Assembly (NCBI RefSeq): GCF_000255705.1
Contig: NZ_JH636442.1
Location: forward strand, 488,019-537,169
Direction: 5' to 3'
DNA: 49,151 bases
DNA from: Zavarzinella formosa DSM 19928
GTDB lineage: Bacteria; Planctomycetota; Planctomycetia; Gemmatales; Gemmataceae
Shown here: positions 30,895 to 40,615 of the stretch, one piece after another
Numbering within the stretch: position 1 is the stretch's first letter
Layout: each line of letters starts with the position of its first letter
Notes under the pieces: model-generated
Seen by the model: only the letters and a program-made list of their open reading frames with translations
What the model was told of the DNA's origin: nothing
The model's database searches: none
Translations under genes and position numbers: made by a program

Positions 30895-32493
30895 TCAACG
30901 GGCAAACTCCACGTTCCGCGACTCACGAACGACAGTGATCTTGATTTCGCCGGGGTAATCGAGTTGTTGCTCGATGGCCCTCGCGATGTCGTGACACAAT
31001 TTCGCCGCCTCCGCATCGGTCGTCCGCTGGGAACTGGCGATCACGCGCAACTCCCGACCGGCTTGAATGGCGAAGGCTTGGTCGATGCCCGGAAACCCGC
31101 ACGCCACGGCTTCCAGTTCTTCCAGTCGCTTGACGTATTTTTCCAGCGTTTCCCGACGAGCGCCCGGACGGGAGGCGCTGATGGCGTCCGCTGCCGCGAC
31201 CAGAACCGTGTAAATATTATCCACGGTGATGTCGTCGTGGTGGCCGACGATGGCGTGCAGGACTTCTTTGCTGGTTTCCCCGTACCGTTTGGCGAGTTCC
31301 GCCCCGATTTTGGGGTGCCCCCCCTCCATCTCGTGGTCGGCGGCTTTGCCGATGTCGTGCAGCAGCGCACAACGCCGGGCCAACCGGGCATCCAAACCGA
31401 TTTCGGAGGCCATCATGCCGGTGAGGTGGCAGACTTCGAGACTGTGATTCAGCACGTTTTGCGAATAACTGGTGCGGAACTTCAACCGGCCGAGCAGTTG
31501 GATCAGTTTGTCGTGAACCAGACCCACATCGGCTTCGGCGACGGCCGCCCGGCCGACTTCCATGATGTGCTTGTCCATCTCCTTTTGAGTTTCGGCAATC
31601 ACTTCCTCAATGCGGGTCGGATGGATTCGACCGTCGAGGATGAGTTTTTGCAAGGCGATGCGGGCGATCTCCCGCCGGACGCTGTCGAAGGCGCTCACGA
31701 TCACCACGCCGGGGGTGTCGTCCACAATCACGTCCACACCGCTGATTTTCTCAAAGGTGCGGATGTTCCGTCCTTCGCGGCCGATGATCCGGCCCTTCAT
31801 GTCGTCCGAAGGGATGTCCACCGTGCTGACTGTCGCCTCGGCCGTGTGCGGGGAGGCGAATCGTTGGATCGCCGACGCGAGGATTTCGCGGGCTTTTTGT
31901 TCGGAATCCGCTTTAAGGCGTTCTTCGTGACGTTGCAGGCGAACGACGATTTGTTCCGTCAGATCATGTTCGAGGCGTTCGAGCAACAGCTTTTCCGCCT
32001 GATCGCGGGTGAGGCCGGAAAGGCTGGTGAGGCGTTCCATTTCCTCCCGGACCATCTCCTCCAACCGGATGGCTTCCTTGTCAACAAGCTCTCGCTTTTC
32101 GACGAGTTTCTTTTGGGCCGCCTCGATCGCGCGATCCTTTTTGACGACTTCCTTGTGCCGAACTTCGACGGTGTCTTCTCGTTTTTGAAGCTTGCGTTCC
32201 AAATCCCGGAGTTCGGTGCGTTGGGTGTCTGTCTCCCGGTTGAATTGGTCTCGTTTCTGGAAAAACTCGTCCTTGGCCCGAAGTTCCGCATCCTTGGTGA
32301 TCCGGTCGGCATCCTTGCGGGCCGTTTCCAGAATTTCGTGGGCGCGTTCGGCGGCTTGTTCTTCCTGCCCCCTGGCGAGGGTTTCAGCCTGCCGAACCTT
32401 GCCTTGCATCAGGGCTCGCCCGACGGCGATGCCCGTTCCAACACCGGCCATCAAGGCCAGTAAAATCCCGAGGATGGCGGCCTCGAGGGACAT
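30895..32493 (-). CDS. rny: Ribonuclease Y, membrane-anchored endoribonuclease
   Basis: RNase Y starts bulk mRNA decay at the cytoplasmic membrane. The 532-residue protein has an N-terminal membrane segment ([19 protein letters not shown]). A long coiled coil rich in Glu, Lys and Arg covers about residues 35-200. A KH domain with [15 protein letters not shown] lies around residues 220-240, and the catalytic HD domain contains His379-Asp380 in [21 protein letters not shown]. The start is set by AAGGAG eight bases upstream of 32493; a longer in-frame start at 32625 would add 44 unrelated residues. It is co-directional with the YmdB-like gene. A planctomycete with RNase Y may lack or supplement RNase E; that cannot be seen here. 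Confidence 0.96.
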   Translation of the reverse strand: MSLEAAILGILLALMAGVGTGIAVGRALMQGKVRQAETLARGQEEQAAERAHEILETARKDADRITKDAELRAKDEFFQKRDQFNRETDTQRTELRDLERKLQKREDTVEVRHKEVVKKDRAIEAAQKKLVEKRELVDKEAIRLEEMVREEMERLTSLSGLTRDQAEKLLLERLEHDLTEQIVVRLQRHEERLKADSEQKAREILASAIQRFASPHTAEATVSTVDIPSDDMKGRIIGREGRNIRTFEKISGVDVIVDDTPGVVIVSAFDSVRREIARIALQKLILDGRIHPTRIEEVIAETQKEMDKHIMEVGRAAVAEADVGLVHDKLIQLLGRLKFRTSYSQNVLNHSLEVCHLTGMMASEIGLDARLARRCALLHDIGKAADHEMEGGHPKIGAELAKRYGETSKEVLHAIVGHHDDITVDNIYTVLVAAADAISASRPGARRETLEKYVKRLEELEAVACGFPGIDQAFAIQAGRELRVIASSQRTTDAEAAKLCHDIARAIEQQLDYPGEIKITVVRESRNVEFAR

Positions 32494-32897
32494 GAAGAAT
32501 GCTCCTTCGCGGTCTTCCTGCGCTCTCTCAAAGATCTCCGAAGGGACGATGCCGACCGGATGGGGCCGGGACGAATGGTCGCCGACCTCGCTGTGCGGAA
32601 AAACACGTTCACCGGATGAGGACAATAACTCGTCGCGACCAAGTCAGGCAGGCCGGCTTGGAACGGGTGAGTTCTCTATATGAACAGCGGACCGGGCACG
32701 GGATCTTGATGAAAGCAAACGGAGACACACGGCTATGGGGTTGACAAAAAACGAACAGGAATCAAATCCCGGCCGGGTTAATGGCCTGGCCGGTGAAAAT
32801 CGTTCCCGGTTCCGGGAACGTTGATGTGGGTATTAAATGAAATGGACAGAACCGGGAACATCGAAAATCCTGCTCGATTTCGCCCCTTCGCCGGAAT
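32494..32897. other. Intergenic region between rny and the membrane protein gene
   Basis: The 404 bases contain the rny leader with its ribosome-binding site, and a 9-bp palindrome CGTTCCCGG-TT-CCGGGAACG at 32801-32820. A 29-codon frame on the plus strand (32735-32824) has GGAG ten bases upstream of its ATG but crosses the palindrome and lacks other support. No clear promoter is seen for the rny unit. Confidence 0.4.
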
Positions 32898-33509
32898 TTA
32901 CGACCGGACGCCGTAATAAAACGCTGTAATGCCGGTGACGAGGCACTGCCAGGTGACGAAGTCGAGTTTCTCGACCAGAGACGGTTTCGCAAAGACCTGA
33001 AGAATCGTTTCGACCACCAGACTCAGCATGGCAATCAACGCCACCCAAGCCTGAAACGATTGAAACGCCCAACCATGCGGCAGCGGGGAAATCTTCAGAA
33101 GATGACCGACGAAGAACCCGCCTGCCAGGCTGCCGAGATAAAACTTCCAGTTGGCGAACTGTCCGGGGTCGGGTGTCAGCCGGTCAAACCGTTCGGGATG
33201 GTTCATGCCGAGGTAGACCAAGGCGCCAATGGTTCCGCCAAGCATCAGGAATCGTAAGGTGCCGCCGGGGAGGTAAAGGGGCGAGGGGGAAGGATCGGAC
33301 TTTTCGCGGATTGACGCGCCGTGGGCGACGAAGAACACCATGACCAATGACAGCAGGAAATACAAATTCAGGGGCACCGGCACCTGATTGGCCTCCGGCA
33401 CGAGCAAAAGCAGGAGAAAGATCGTGGTGATCTGGACGGCAAGCAATCCCCGGATGCTGCCGGGAGGCAACCCCAACGGGGTGGTGGGTTTGGGAAGTTG
33501 GCCGCTCAT
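32898..33509 (-). CDS. Hypothetical polytopic membrane protein
   Basis: A 203-residue protein with about six predicted membrane spans, including GLLAVQITTIFLLLLLVP, LNLYFLLSLVMVFFVAH, FLMLGGTIGALVYLG, FYLGSLAGGFFVGHLL and FQAWVALIAMLSLVVETIL. The N-terminus is Pro-rich (MSGQLPKPTTPLGLPPGS) and cytoplasmic by the positive-inside rule. No catalytic or transport motif is evident. It is divergent from rplM. No family is recognised; the gene is accepted because the frame is long, GC-typical and membrane-protein-like throughout. Confidence 0.75.
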   Translation of the reverse strand: MSGQLPKPTTPLGLPPGSIRGLLAVQITTIFLLLLLVPEANQVPVPLNLYFLLSLVMVFFVAHGASIREKSDPSPSPLYLPGGTLRFLMLGGTIGALVYLGMNHPERFDRLTPDPGQFANWKFYLGSLAGGFFVGHLLKISPLPHGWAFQSFQAWVALIAMLSLVVETILQVFAKPSLVEKLDFVTWQCLVTGITAFYYGVRS

Positions 33510-33562
33510 GAAGATTCTCCGTGAAATTCAGCCTTGGGAGGGGAAAAACTCCCATCCCCTAC

Positions 33563-33590
33563 TTGACGCTATTCGCCGGGATTTTAAGAT
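33563..33590 (+). promoter_or_regulatory. Candidate rplM-rpsI promoter
   Basis: TTGACG (33563-33568, 5/6) and TAAGAT (33585-33590, 4/6) are spaced by 16 bases, with predicted transcription start about 30 bases before the rplM ATG. Confidence 0.45.
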
Positions 33591-33628
33591 GATTTTTTTG
33601 ACGAACCAAGCAGGCAGACAGAATCCGC

Positions 33629-34066
33629 ATGTCCACCAAGACCACATTACTGAACCCGCAGACCGCTCAGCACGAGTGGCTTTATATCGACGCGACTGAA
33701 CAAGTCGTCGGGCGGCTGGCCGTTTTGATCTCAAACGTCCTTCGCGGGAAGCACAAGCCGACCTACACCTCCCACACCGACTCCGGTGACTTCGTGGTCG
33801 TCACGAACGTGGAGAAGATCAAGTTCACCGGGAACAAGTGGGATCAAAAGACCTACCAGACCTATAGCCGTTACCCCGGCGGCCAGAAGATCATTCCCGC
33901 CAAGGAAATGCTCGCCCGCAAGCCGGAAGAAATCCTGTACCAAGCCGTGAAGCGGATGGTTCCCCGCGGCCGTCTCGGCCGGGCTCAGTTGGGCAAACTG
34001 AAGATTTACGCCGGGAACTCTCACCCGCACCAAGCCCAACAACCCAAAGAACTGAAACTTTCCTGA
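33629..34066 (+). CDS. rplM: 50S ribosomal protein L13
   Basis: The 145-residue protein has the L13 core: EWLYIDATEQVVGRLAVLIS near the start, the LRGKHKPTYTSH segment, GDFVVVTNVEKIKFTGNK, and VKRMVPRGRLGRAQLGKLKIYAG with the conserved RGRLGR region that contacts 23S rRNA. The length is normal. No strong ribosome-binding site lies upstream of 33629. It is the first gene of the L13-S9 pair conserved across bacteria, with rpsI 40 bases downstream. Confidence 0.97.
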   Translation: MSTKTTLLNPQTAQHEWLYIDATEQVVGRLAVLISNVLRGKHKPTYTSHTDSGDFVVVTNVEKIKFTGNKWDQKTYQTYSRYPGGQKIIPAKEMLARKPEEILYQAVKRMVPRGRLGRAQLGKLKIYAGNSHPHQAQQPKELKLS

Positions 34067-34106
34067 ACATTCATCCGCCTAGGTGCGGTCAGAGGATTTT
34101 GAAGGC

Positions 34107-34556
34107 ATGAGCGCTGCGAAGAAATTTTATCTCGGGACCGGCCGTCGCAAGACCTCGGTGGCCCGCGTGCGGATTTGCGAAGGTTCCGGCAAGATCGTCA
34201 TCAACAAACGCGAACTGACCGACTTCTTCCCCATCCTGCAAGACCAAGGCTACGTCGTCGGCCCGCTGCTTCTGCTCGACATGCGGAACCGGCTTGATGT
34301 GTTCGTCAACGTCGCCGGCGGCGGCCACACCGGTCAGGCTGGCGCCACGCTCCAAGGCGTCGCCCGCGCCCTGAAGACGATGTTCGGCGCGACCGAAACG
34401 CCGACCACCAACGCGGACGGCACGGAAAGCACCGAAGACGGCATGTCCAAGAAGCTCCGGGATTCGGGCTTCCTCACACGGGACAGCCGTATGAAGGAAC
34501 GCAAGAAGTACGGCCGCAAGGGCGCTCGCCGCAGCTTCCAGTTCTCCAAGCGTTAA
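34107..34556 (+). CDS. rpsI: 30S ribosomal protein S9 with an acidic insertion
   Basis: The 149-residue protein has the S9 signatures: GTGRRKTSVARVRI near the N-terminus, GGGHTGQAGATLQGVARAL in the middle and the basic C-terminal tail KKYGRKGARRSFQFSKR that reaches into the ribosomal P-site. Between the second helix (RALKTMF) and KLRDSGFLTRDSR there is an insertion of about 20 residues, acidic and Thr-rich (TPTTNADGTESTEDGMS), absent from E. coli S9. The start at 34107 was chosen over 34083 because MSAAKKFYLGTGRRKT begins like the family and GAGGA lies upstream. It pairs with rplM and is followed by a terminator. Confidence 0.96.
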   Translation: MSAAKKFYLGTGRRKTSVARVRICEGSGKIVINKRELTDFFPILQDQGYVVGPLLLLDMRNRLDVFVNVAGGGHTGQAGATLQGVARALKTMFGATETPTTNADGTESTEDGMSKKLRDSGFLTRDSRMKERKKYGRKGARRSFQFSKR

Positions 34557-34589
34557 TCGTCTGGGTCACAATCGATCAATGCAACGCAC

Positions 34590-34619
34590 CGGGATCGGCT
34601 TTATGCCGATCCCGTTTTT
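34590..34619 (+). terminator. Intrinsic terminator of the rplM-rpsI unit
   Basis: The 10-bp stem CGGGATCGGC/GCCGATCCCG (34590-34599 with 34605-34614, 5-base loop) runs directly into TTTTT, 33 bases after the rpsI stop. Confidence 0.92.
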
Positions 34620-34797
34620 CGTTTCCCGCCGATGATCGCGCAACTTCATCTCTCTTGTAAGACATCGGTTACGGTTGTGTAATATCCTTAATCGCCCGAA
34701 CAGACAAACGGTCACTCTTCCTGACCGGTGCGGTCGCTTAGTTTTCGTCCCTTCCTATCATTCGATTGAAAGCCGATCCGATCCGCATGAGGATTCC

Positions 34798-35442
34798 ATG
34801 AAGACGCTGTCGCCGGCCGAAGTACTTGCCCGGTTCCATTGGCGTTATGCCGTCAAGAAATTTGATACCGCCCGGAGGATCCCGGATGATGTCTGGCAGG
34901 CCATCGAAGACACATTGGTGTTGACGCCCTCCAGTTTCGGCCTGCAACCGTGGAAATTCATCGTCATCACCGATCAAGCCATCAAGGCGAGCCTCGTTCC
35001 CTGCTCTTGGGGGCAATGTCAACCGTCCGATTGCTCACACATGGTGGTTTTCGCCGCGAGGACGGACCTCAACGAACCGGACATCGATGCTTATCTCGCC
35101 CGCATCGCCGAAGTGCGGAACACGACGGTCGAGGCCCTCAAGGGTTTCCGGAAGGCGATGACCGGGACTTTGCTGAACGAAAACTTCGACTCCAATGAAT
35201 GGGCCGCCCGGCAATGTTACATCGCCATCGGGCAATTGATGGCCATTGCCGCCGTGATGGGCGTGGATACTTGCCCGATGGAAGGTTTTGACACGAAGAA
35301 GTACGACGACATCTTGGGACTGCCGGCAATGGGTTACCGCAGCGTTATTTCCTGCCCGGTGGGATATCGGGCGGCAGATGACAAATACGCGGCCGTTCCC
35401 AAGGTCCGCTTCAAATCGTCGGATGTCGTGGTGCGAATCTAA
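34798..35442 (+). CDS. Nitroreductase family NAD(P)H-dependent oxidoreductase
   Basis: A 214-residue flavoprotein of the nitroreductase fold. FMN-binding patterns are visible: RYAVKKFDTARRIPDD near the start (the RRSxRxF-type motif in divergent form), LTPSSFGLQPWKFIVITD and later IAIGQLMAIAAVMGVDTCPMEGFD. These enzymes are cytoplasmic FMN dimers that reduce nitro groups, quinones or related substrates; the physiological substrate is not inferable. The ATG at 34798 follows GAGGA five bases upstream, so the open frame that extends further upstream is not used. It lies 14 bases before the aldo/keto reductase gene, and the two likely share a transcript. Confidence 0.88.
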   Translation: MKTLSPAEVLARFHWRYAVKKFDTARRIPDDVWQAIEDTLVLTPSSFGLQPWKFIVITDQAIKASLVPCSWGQCQPSDCSHMVVFAARTDLNEPDIDAYLARIAEVRNTTVEALKGFRKAMTGTLLNENFDSNEWAARQCYIAIGQLMAIAAVMGVDTCPMEGFDTKKYDDILGLPAMGYRSVISCPVGYRAADDKYAAVPKVRFKSSDVVVRI

Positions 35443-35456
35443 ATCATCTTCTCCCG

Positions 35457-36455
<999 letters not shown>

Positions 36456-36506
36456 TTGTGGGCGTTACGCCATCGCCTGTTTCTTTCATTCGGGGGAATC
36501 CGTTTC

Positions 36507-37811
36507 ATGCGAATCGTTCTCACCCTCTTGTGTTCGCTCATGCTCACCGGGCTTGTCTCCGCCGACGATTGGCCGCAATGGATGGGGCCGAAGCGGGACA
36601 ATACCTGGCGGGAAACCGGAATCATCGAGTCGATCCCCAAAGCCGGTCTCAAACCGCTTTGGAAAGTGAAAGTGGCCGGCGGTTATGCGGGGCCGGCGGT
36701 GGCCGGCGGGAAAGTCTACCTCGCCGATTTCGTTTCTTCCGCCGATCCGAAGCAAGAGGTCTACGAGCGAACGAACTATAAAGGAACCGAACGACTAATC
36801 TGCTTCGACGCCAAGACCGGCAAGGAACTCTGGAAATACGAACAGCCCGCCACTTACACAATCTCCTTCCCCAACGGCCCCCGCTGCACCCCGGCGGTGG
36901 CGGACGGCAAAGTATATGCTTTGGGGGCCGAGGGGCATCTCGCCTGTCTCGATGCCGTGACCGGAAAACCACTTTGGACGAAAGATTTCAACAAAGATTA
37001 CGCCACCAAGACGCCGCTCTGGGGTTATGCGAGCCATCCCTTCATCGACGGAAAAAAACTCATTTGCATCGTCGGTGGCGAAGGGGCTTGCGTTGTCGCG
37101 TTTGACAAAGACAGCGGCAAAGAACTCTGGAAGAACCTCACCGCCCGCGAACCGGGGTATAGCTCGCCGGGGATCATTGAGGCTGGCGGGGCACGCCAAC
37201 TGCTGGTTTGGCATTCCGAATCGGTGAACAGTCTCGACCCGGAGACGGGCAAGAAGTTTTGGTCTTCGCCGTTGAAAGCCACCAACGCCGGGGCGGTGAT
37301 GGTTCCGTCCCGCGACGGAGAGCACTTGTTTGTCGGCGGGTACGACGGCGTGTGCAAGGGTTTCAGATTGACGACCGATCAGCCGGGTGCCGAAGAAATC
37401 TGGATCGGCGACCGCCGCAAGGGGGTCTACCCGGTGAATAGCCAGCCGTTCGTGGAAAACGGGTTGCTCTATGGCATCGACAGCAAGGGAGAGCTTCGTT
37501 GCATGGAAATGGCAACCGGCAAACGCTTGTGGGAATCGCTGGAACCCGTCGGCGGCAAGGCGGGCCAGTGTGCGACCGCGTTCTTGGTGAAGAACGGCGA
37601 CCGCTTTTTTATCTTCAACGAACTGGGTGAAATCCTGATCGCCAAGCTCACCCGCGAAGGTTACCAGGAGACCGGCCGGACAAAGATCATCGAACCGACG
37701 GGCCACTCCTTCGGACGGGATCTCATGTTCTCCATGCCTGCATTCGCGGAAAAATGTGTGTTCGTTCGGAGCGACCGTGAGTTAATCTGTGTGTCTCTGG
37801 CGAAGGAATGA
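36507..37811 (+). CDS. Secreted PQQ-like beta-propeller protein (tandem copy 1)
   Basis: A 434-residue exported propeller. The start at 36507 lies ten bases after GGGGGAA and opens a signal peptide (MRIVLTLLCSLMLTGLVSA). The mature protein begins DDWPQWMGPKRDNTWRETG, and blade motifs recur: GKELWKYEQP, GKPLWTKDF, GKELWKNLT and KKFWSSPLK. An earlier in-frame start at 36456 would destroy the signal peptide. The next gene encodes a paralogue of exactly the same length. Residues that bind PQQ in dehydrogenases are not evident, so the role may be ligand binding or scaffolding in the periplasm. Gene order and similarity point to tandem duplication. Confidence 0.88.
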   Translation: MRIVLTLLCSLMLTGLVSADDWPQWMGPKRDNTWRETGIIESIPKAGLKPLWKVKVAGGYAGPAVAGGKVYLADFVSSADPKQEVYERTNYKGTERLICFDAKTGKELWKYEQPATYTISFPNGPRCTPAVADGKVYALGAEGHLACLDAVTGKPLWTKDFNKDYATKTPLWGYASHPFIDGKKLICIVGGEGACVVAFDKDSGKELWKNLTAREPGYSSPGIIEAGGARQLLVWHSESVNSLDPETGKKFWSSPLKATNAGAVMVPSRDGEHLFVGGYDGVCKGFRLTTDQPGAEEIWIGDRRKGVYPVNSQPFVENGLLYGIDSKGELRCMEMATGKRLWESLEPVGGKAGQCATAFLVKNGDRFFIFNELGEILIAKLTREGYQETGRTKIIEPTGHSFGRDLMFSMPAFAEKCVFVRSDRELICVSLAKE

Positions 37812-37827
37812 CAACGAGGAGCAACCG

Positions 37828-39132
37828 ATGAAGCGATTACTGGCGATCACTGTGCTGGCAAGCGCCGCCGCGACCGGGTTTGCCGAAGACTGGCCGCAAT
37901 GGCTGGGCGTGAAACGGGACAGCGTCTGGCATGAAACCGGCCTGATCGAGAAATTCCCGGCCGACGGGTTGAAACCCCTTTGGACTACTCCGCTCGCCGG
38001 TGGATTTGCCGGGCCATCCGTGGCGAATGGCTTGGTTTACGTTCCGGATTACCTGACGACCGCCGACGTGAAGAAGGAAGTCTTCGACCGCACGGACTTC
38101 ACCGGCATCGAACGACTGCATTGCCTCGATGCGAAGACCGGCAAACCGGTTTGGAAATACGAGTATGAGTGCAAGTACACCGTCTCATACCCCATCGGGC
38201 CAAGGACCACGCCGACTGTCGTGGACGGCAAAGTGTACTTCCTTGGCACGGAAGGCAACTTTGCCTGTCTGGACGCCAAGACAGGTTCCTTGATTTGGAA
38301 GAAAGATTTCAAGGCCGACTACGGGGCGAAAACCGCCCTGTGGGGCTATTGCAGCCATCCGCTGGTGGACGGCAAGACGGTGTATTCCGTCGTCGGCGGC
38401 GAAGGTTCTTGTGTGGTCGCCTTCGACAAGGACACTGGCAAGGAACTCTGGAAATCACTGACAGCCGAGGAGCAAGGCTACAGTGCCCCGACAATGATCG
38501 AGGCTGGAGGCATGAAGCAATTGCTCGTCTGGCACGCGACCTCGATCAACTCGCTGGACCCGGCGACGGGCAAGAAGAATTGGTCCGTCCCGGTGCAGGC
38601 GGATTACAAGATGTCGATCATGACACCGCGAATGGATGGTAATCTGCTGTTTGTGGCGGGCGAGGGAGGCGGGAACGCCGTGATGATCGAGCTTGGCAAA
38701 GACGCCCCCACGGGCAAGGAACTCTGGCGGGCCAAAAAGACCAACGCGATGTTTCCGCTCAACATGACGCCGCTCTTTGAAGGGGGCTATCTCTATGGCG
38801 TGGACATGACCGGGCATCTCCGCTGTGTCGATGGCAAGACTGGCGAACGGGTGTGGGAATCGGTCGAGCCGTTCAACGGCAAAGCCAACAAGGCCGCGAC
38901 TGCTTTCATCGTGAAGAATGGCGACCGCCACATCCTGTTCACGGAAAACGGGGACTTGATCTTCGCCCATCTCAGCCCGAAGGGGTATGAGGAAATCAGC
39001 CGGACCAAGATCATCGAGCCGACCACGACGGCCTTCCGTCGAACGGTCGCCTGGGTTCATCCGGCCTTTGCCGATGGCTGCGTGTTCGTGCGAAACGACA
39101 AGGAAATTGTCTGCGTGTCTTTGAAGAAGTGA
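37828..39132 (+). CDS. Secreted PQQ-like beta-propeller protein (tandem copy 2)
   Basis: The second 434-residue propeller of the tandem. The ATG at 37828 follows GAGGAG six bases upstream and opens a signal peptide (MKRLLAITVLASAAATGFA). The mature part begins EDWPQWLGVKRDSVWHETG. Blades include GKPVWKYEYE, GSLIWKKDF and GKELWKSLT, each aligned with copy 1. By eye well over half of the residues are identical across the first 230 positions, and the C-termini (CVFVRNDKEIVCVSL) also match. It begins 17 bases after the end of copy 1. The differences lie mainly in surface loops, so the copies may have diverged in ligand preference; that is inference. Confidence 0.88.
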   Translation: MKRLLAITVLASAAATGFAEDWPQWLGVKRDSVWHETGLIEKFPADGLKPLWTTPLAGGFAGPSVANGLVYVPDYLTTADVKKEVFDRTDFTGIERLHCLDAKTGKPVWKYEYECKYTVSYPIGPRTTPTVVDGKVYFLGTEGNFACLDAKTGSLIWKKDFKADYGAKTALWGYCSHPLVDGKTVYSVVGGEGSCVVAFDKDTGKELWKSLTAEEQGYSAPTMIEAGGMKQLLVWHATSINSLDPATGKKNWSVPVQADYKMSIMTPRMDGNLLFVAGEGGGNAVMIELGKDAPTGKELWRAKKTNAMFPLNMTPLFEGGYLYGVDMTGHLRCVDGKTGERVWESVEPFNGKANKAATAFIVKNGDRHILFTENGDLIFAHLSPKGYEEISRTKIIEPTTTAFRRTVAWVHPAFADGCVFVRNDKEIVCVSLKK

Positions 39133-39139
39133 TCGGCGA

Positions 39140-39174
39140 AACACAGGTCGGAGCGTGAAGTTCCGGCCCGTGTT
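39140..39174. terminator. Candidate bidirectional hairpin between convergent genes
   Basis: AACACAGGTCGGA (39140-39152) can pair with TCCGGCCCGTGTT (39162-39174) with one wobble and one mismatch, between the converging propeller and antiporter genes. A TTCCTTT stretch follows. Weaker than the other terminators in this window. Confidence 0.4.
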
Positions 39175-39183
39175 CCTTTCAAT

Positions 39184-40614
39184 TCAAACGGCGACCGGTT
39201 CGGTTGCCTTCACCGGGGCCGGTTTCGGCGTCGGGACAAGCCAGACGAGGATCGGCGAAGTCGCCATCGTGGTGACGAGGGCCATCAGCACCATCATGGC
39301 GAACAACGTCGGCGTGATGATGCCGAGTTCCAAGCCGACGTTCAAGACGATTAATTCCATCAGTCCTCGCGTGTTCATCAACACTCCGAGCGCGCTGGCC
39401 ATCTTCCAATTCTGACCCGTGAAACGGGCGGCCAGCACGGTGCCGCCAAACTTGCCGGCCGTTGCCACGAGGATGATGAGTCCGCACCACATCCATTGAT
39501 CGACACCTTGGATGAGGCCGACACGGGTGTTCATCCCGGTGATAGCGAAGAATGCGGGAAGCATCAGAATCGTCACCAGATCATGCAGTTTCCGATGACA
39601 CTCGGCGGCCAGCCGGCTCTCCGAGGGAATTACCGCCCCGAGCAGGAAAGCCCCGAAAATGGCGTGAATGCCGATGGATTCCGTGGCCAGCGCCGAGAGG
39701 ATGACGGCTGTTAACACGGAAGGCAACAGAATTGGCGGCAGCGGCCCCGTCTCCCACCGGCGGGCCAGTTTCGTGGCCAGCGGTCGCACCAAGATAAACA
39801 TCACCGTCACAAAGCTCAGCGCCCCGACGGTGACAAACACCGCCCCGCCGACTCGGGCTTGCGCGACCCCGACGACAAATGCCAAGATGCACCAAGCGGT
39901 CGCGTCCCCCATCGCCGCACACCCGAGGGCGATCACGCCCAGCGGTGTCTTTTCCATCCGGAGATCAGTGAGGATTCTCGCCAGAACCGGGAAGGCCGTG
40001 ATCGACATCGCCACGCCCATGAACAGGGCAAAACTGGTGAACGGCACGCCCGCCGGGGCCAAATCCCGGAACAAGCCGAGGGCCAATGCCGAACCGAGGA
40101 CGAACGGCAGCAGAATTCCGCTGTGCGAAATTGCCACCGCCGATTTTGCCTCTCGGCGGAGCGTGCCAAGATTTAATTCCATGCCGACGAGGAACATGTA
40201 AAGGATGACGCCCAATTGGGCGATCATCTGCAAGGCGCCGCGAACTTTCCCCGCCGGATCGTCGGTGGGCGATGGGATCAGCAAGTGCATCATATCCGGG
40301 GAAATTTCCCCCAAGAACGATGGCCCGAGCAACAATCCCGCCACGATTTCGCCAATGACCGGCGGTTGGCCGATGAACCGAAACACCCGGCCAAGCAAAT
40401 GACCGAGGGCGATCACCGCCGCCAGCGTGGCCAGCACATGGACGAGGACATCAAGTTTGGCGCCGCCCGATTTGGCCGTCGCCGTCGATTCAGCGGTCGG
40501 AGGCTGAAGCCCCTCGCCCGTCTGACGGATCAGGAAAAACAACCCGACCCCGGTGGCCAGCGTGAGACCATAGAACAACGCGATTCGGACGGGGCGAGGC
40601 GAAGAAGTTTCCAT
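39184..40614 (-). CDS. CPA2/Kef-type cation:proton antiporter
   Basis: A 476-residue polytopic membrane protein of the monovalent cation:proton antiporter 2 type. About 12-13 spans are predicted, starting with IALFYGLTLATGVGLFFLI. Key family segments are GQPPVIGEIVAGLLLGPSFLG, the AMGDATAWCILAFVVG core with the Asp of the ion-binding site, and FGAFLLGAVIPSE. No RCK/TrkA-N domain is present at the C-terminus, unlike full KefB/KefC. The ATG at 40614 begins one base after the stop codon of the flavoprotein gene, so the two are translationally coupled. In the MarR-flavoprotein-antiporter operon it could protect against stress from a compound the flavoprotein makes or handles; that is inference. 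Confidence 0.9.
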   Translation of the reverse strand: METSSPRPVRIALFYGLTLATGVGLFFLIRQTGEGLQPPTAESTATAKSGGAKLDVLVHVLATLAAVIALGHLLGRVFRFIGQPPVIGEIVAGLLLGPSFLGEISPDMMHLLIPSPTDDPAGKVRGALQMIAQLGVILYMFLVGMELNLGTLRREAKSAVAISHSGILLPFVLGSALALGLFRDLAPAGVPFTSFALFMGVAMSITAFPVLARILTDLRMEKTPLGVIALGCAAMGDATAWCILAFVVGVAQARVGGAVFVTVGALSFVTVMFILVRPLATKLARRWETGPLPPILLPSVLTAVILSALATESIGIHAIFGAFLLGAVIPSESRLAAECHRKLHDLVTILMLPAFFAITGMNTRVGLIQGVDQWMWCGLIILVATAGKFGGTVLAARFTGQNWKMASALGVLMNTRGLMELIVLNVGLELGIITPTLFAMMVLMALVTTMATSPILVWLVPTPKPAPVKATEPVAV

Positions 40615-40615
40615 G

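Noticed and set aside
30574-32463. 629-codon frame antisense to RNase Y and the phosphodiesterase
   Set aside because: Shadow of two conserved genes; rich in His, Asp and Gly with no recognisable domain.
32735-32824. 29-codon frame with GGAG ten bases upstream
   Set aside because: It crosses a perfect palindrome, has no promoter or terminator and an unremarkable peptide; left out unless conserved in relatives.
39184-40614. Complete KefB/KefC system
   Set aside because: No RCK/TrkA-N regulatory domain or KefG-like oxidoreductase is adjacent, so only the antiporter family is claimed.
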